From Sphingomonadales bacterium UBA7473 (GTDB lineage: Bacteria; Pseudomonadota; Alphaproteobacteria; Sphingomonadales; Sphingomonadaceae): 5,437 nt of DNA. The stretch spans positions 316-5,752 of the forward strand of contig DLOX01000180.1 of the NCBI GenBank assembly GCA_002478575.1, in the 5' to 3' direction. Position numbers and translations under genes: made by a program. Positions 4,647-5,437 of this stretch are shown piece by piece. The notes beneath the pieces are model-generated. The model made no database searches, was not told the origin of the DNA, and saw only the letters and a list, made by a program, of their open reading frames with translations. Within the stretch, counting starts at the first letter, position 1. Each line of letters starts with the position of its first letter.

Positions 4647-5437
4647 ATGATGACCATCCCGCAAGCCAAAGCGTATCGCGCAGACCCCGCGATTCTTGAA
4701 GTCGCCGATTTCCTAGGCGATCCTGTCGATGGCGCTCATTTTCCGCAGACGTTTATCCGCTATCGCAATGACAGGGCAGCGGAAACGATTGGGCTTGGTG
4801 ATTTGGCCGACGAGCAATGGATTGCCCATTTTGGTCGGTTTCAGCCTTTGCCTGATAATTTGGCGCGCCCCTTGGCGCTTCGTTATCATGGCCACCAGTT
4901 TCGCCAATATAATCCCGATATTGGCGATGGTCGGGGCTTCCTCTTTGCTCAAATGCGCGATGATCGGGGGCGGTTGTTGGATCTCGCAACCAAGGGATCA
5001 GGGCAGACGCCTTATAGCCGGTTCGGGGATGGGCGCTTGACCCTGAAGGGCGCCGTCCGCGAGATATTGGCAACGGAGATGTTAGAAGCGCTGGGCGTCG
5101 AGACGAGCAAGACCTTCTCCGTCATCGAAACCGGCGAGGCCTTGCACCGGGGCGATGAACCTTCGCCGACCCGCTCCGCCGTGCTGTTTCGCCTAAGCCA
5201 TAGCCATTTGCGCATTGGCAGTTTTCAACGGCTCTCCAATCTGGGGGACGAAGCCAATCTGAAGCGGCTGATTGCCTATGCTTTGGACTATTATTGGAAT
5301 GAAGGGGCAGGCGACGACGCTGCGCTTCGCTTGCTAGGCCATGTGGTGGAGCGGACAGCGCGGCTCGCGGCATCCTATATGGCGGCAGGCTTTGTCCATG
5401 GCGTGCTGAACAGCGACAATATCAACATCACGGGCGA
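4647..5437 (+). CDS. selO: Protein adenylyltransferase SelO (YdiU/UPF0061 family), N-terminal half (partial)
   Basis: The frame opens at ATG 4647 (a second ATG follows at 4650) and runs without a stop to the right edge, giving 263 residues of a protein usually 450-500 long. SelO motifs are clear: LALRYHGHQF (76-85), GDGRG (93-97), TKGSGQTPYSRFGDGRL (115-131), VREILATEMLEALG (137-150), LSHSHLRIGSFQR (183-195) and AGFVHGVLNSDNINI (247-261). SelO is a pseudokinase that transfers AMP from ATP to Ser, Thr or Tyr of proteins and is linked to redox stress. K116 and E139 fit the kinase Lys-Glu pair (23 residues apart) and D257/N258 the catalytic and metal-binding region; the following DYGP loop is cut off. 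This branch differs from the common form (for example KGSGQ instead of KGAGR). No Shine-Dalgarno precedes ATG 4647; an in-frame TTG at 4629 has AGGA 7 nt upstream (4618-4621) and would add six residues. Confidence 0.9.
   Translation, partial: MMTIPQAKAYRADPAILEVADFLGDPVDGAHFPQTFIRYRNDRAAETIGLGDLADEQWIAHFGRFQPLPDNLARPLALRYHGHQFRQYNPDIGDGRGFLFAQMRDDRGRLLDLATKGSGQTPYSRFGDGRLTLKGAVREILATEMLEALGVETSKTFSVIETGEALHRGDEPSPTRSAVLFRLSHSHLRIGSFQRLSNLGDEANLKRLIAYALDYYWNEGAGDDAALRLLGHVVERTARLAASYMAAGFVHGVLNSDNINITG

Noticed and set aside
4713..5373. Several - strand open frames at the right end (4713-4952, 4753-5073, 5012-5215, 5122-5373).
   Set aside because: They are antisense to the selO reading frame, which is continuous and carries all expected motifs.
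1..5437. CRISPR arrays, tRNA genes, insertion sequences, prophage or integron sites.
   Set aside because: No regularly spaced repeats, transposase or integrase motifs, terminal inverted repeats or tRNA-like folds were seen on either strand.

Overview
The window looks like ordinary chromosome from an alphaproteobacterium, most likely a sphingomonad. This rests on recalled resemblance of the SelO, nitronate monooxygenase and glycosyltransferase proteins to that group and on a moderate G+C content (mid-50s percent by eye). No marker gene is present to fix the taxon. Coding density is very high: no gap exceeds about 85 bases, and there are no tRNA, rRNA, CRISPR or insertion-sequence features.

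Layout from left to right. (1) The last 65 codons of a soluble lytic transglycosylase end at 198 on the + strand. (2) Convergent to it, 12 bp away, is a small toxin-antitoxin pair on the - strand: a ParE/RelE-type toxin (211-510) and, upstream and overlapping it by 32 nt, a 58-residue predicted antitoxin (479-655). (3) A run of four more - strand genes follows. In transcription order they are an alpha/beta hydrolase (3766-4638), a family-4 glycosyltransferase (2639-3769), a short EamA/DMT-type membrane protein (2181-2633) and a long nitronate monooxygenase-like flavoprotein with a C-terminal cysteine cluster (692-2095). (4) Divergent from the hydrolase, with its start only about 8 bp away, is the first half of selO (protein adenylyltransferase) on the + strand, cut by the right edge.

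The hydrolase, glycosyltransferase and EamA genes overlap or nearly overlap (GTGA junction; SD of the third inside the end of the second), so they very probably form one operon. The monooxygenase follows after 85 bp, which contain an inverted repeat and a possible -10 element, so it may be read from the operon, from its own promoter, or both. The toxin-antitoxin pair starts 36 bp after the monooxygenase stop and has a plausible sigma70-like promoter of its own.

I do not see a clear, wholly new multi-gene system. The points most worth a second look are the very short antitoxin, which appears to have a toxin-binding tail but no recognisable DNA-binding domain; the four-cysteine C-terminal extension of the monooxygenase; the coupling of a glycosyltransferase to a half-size EamA protein; and the extremely tight divergent hydrolase/selO start region, where neither gene has room for a conventional intergenic promoter.
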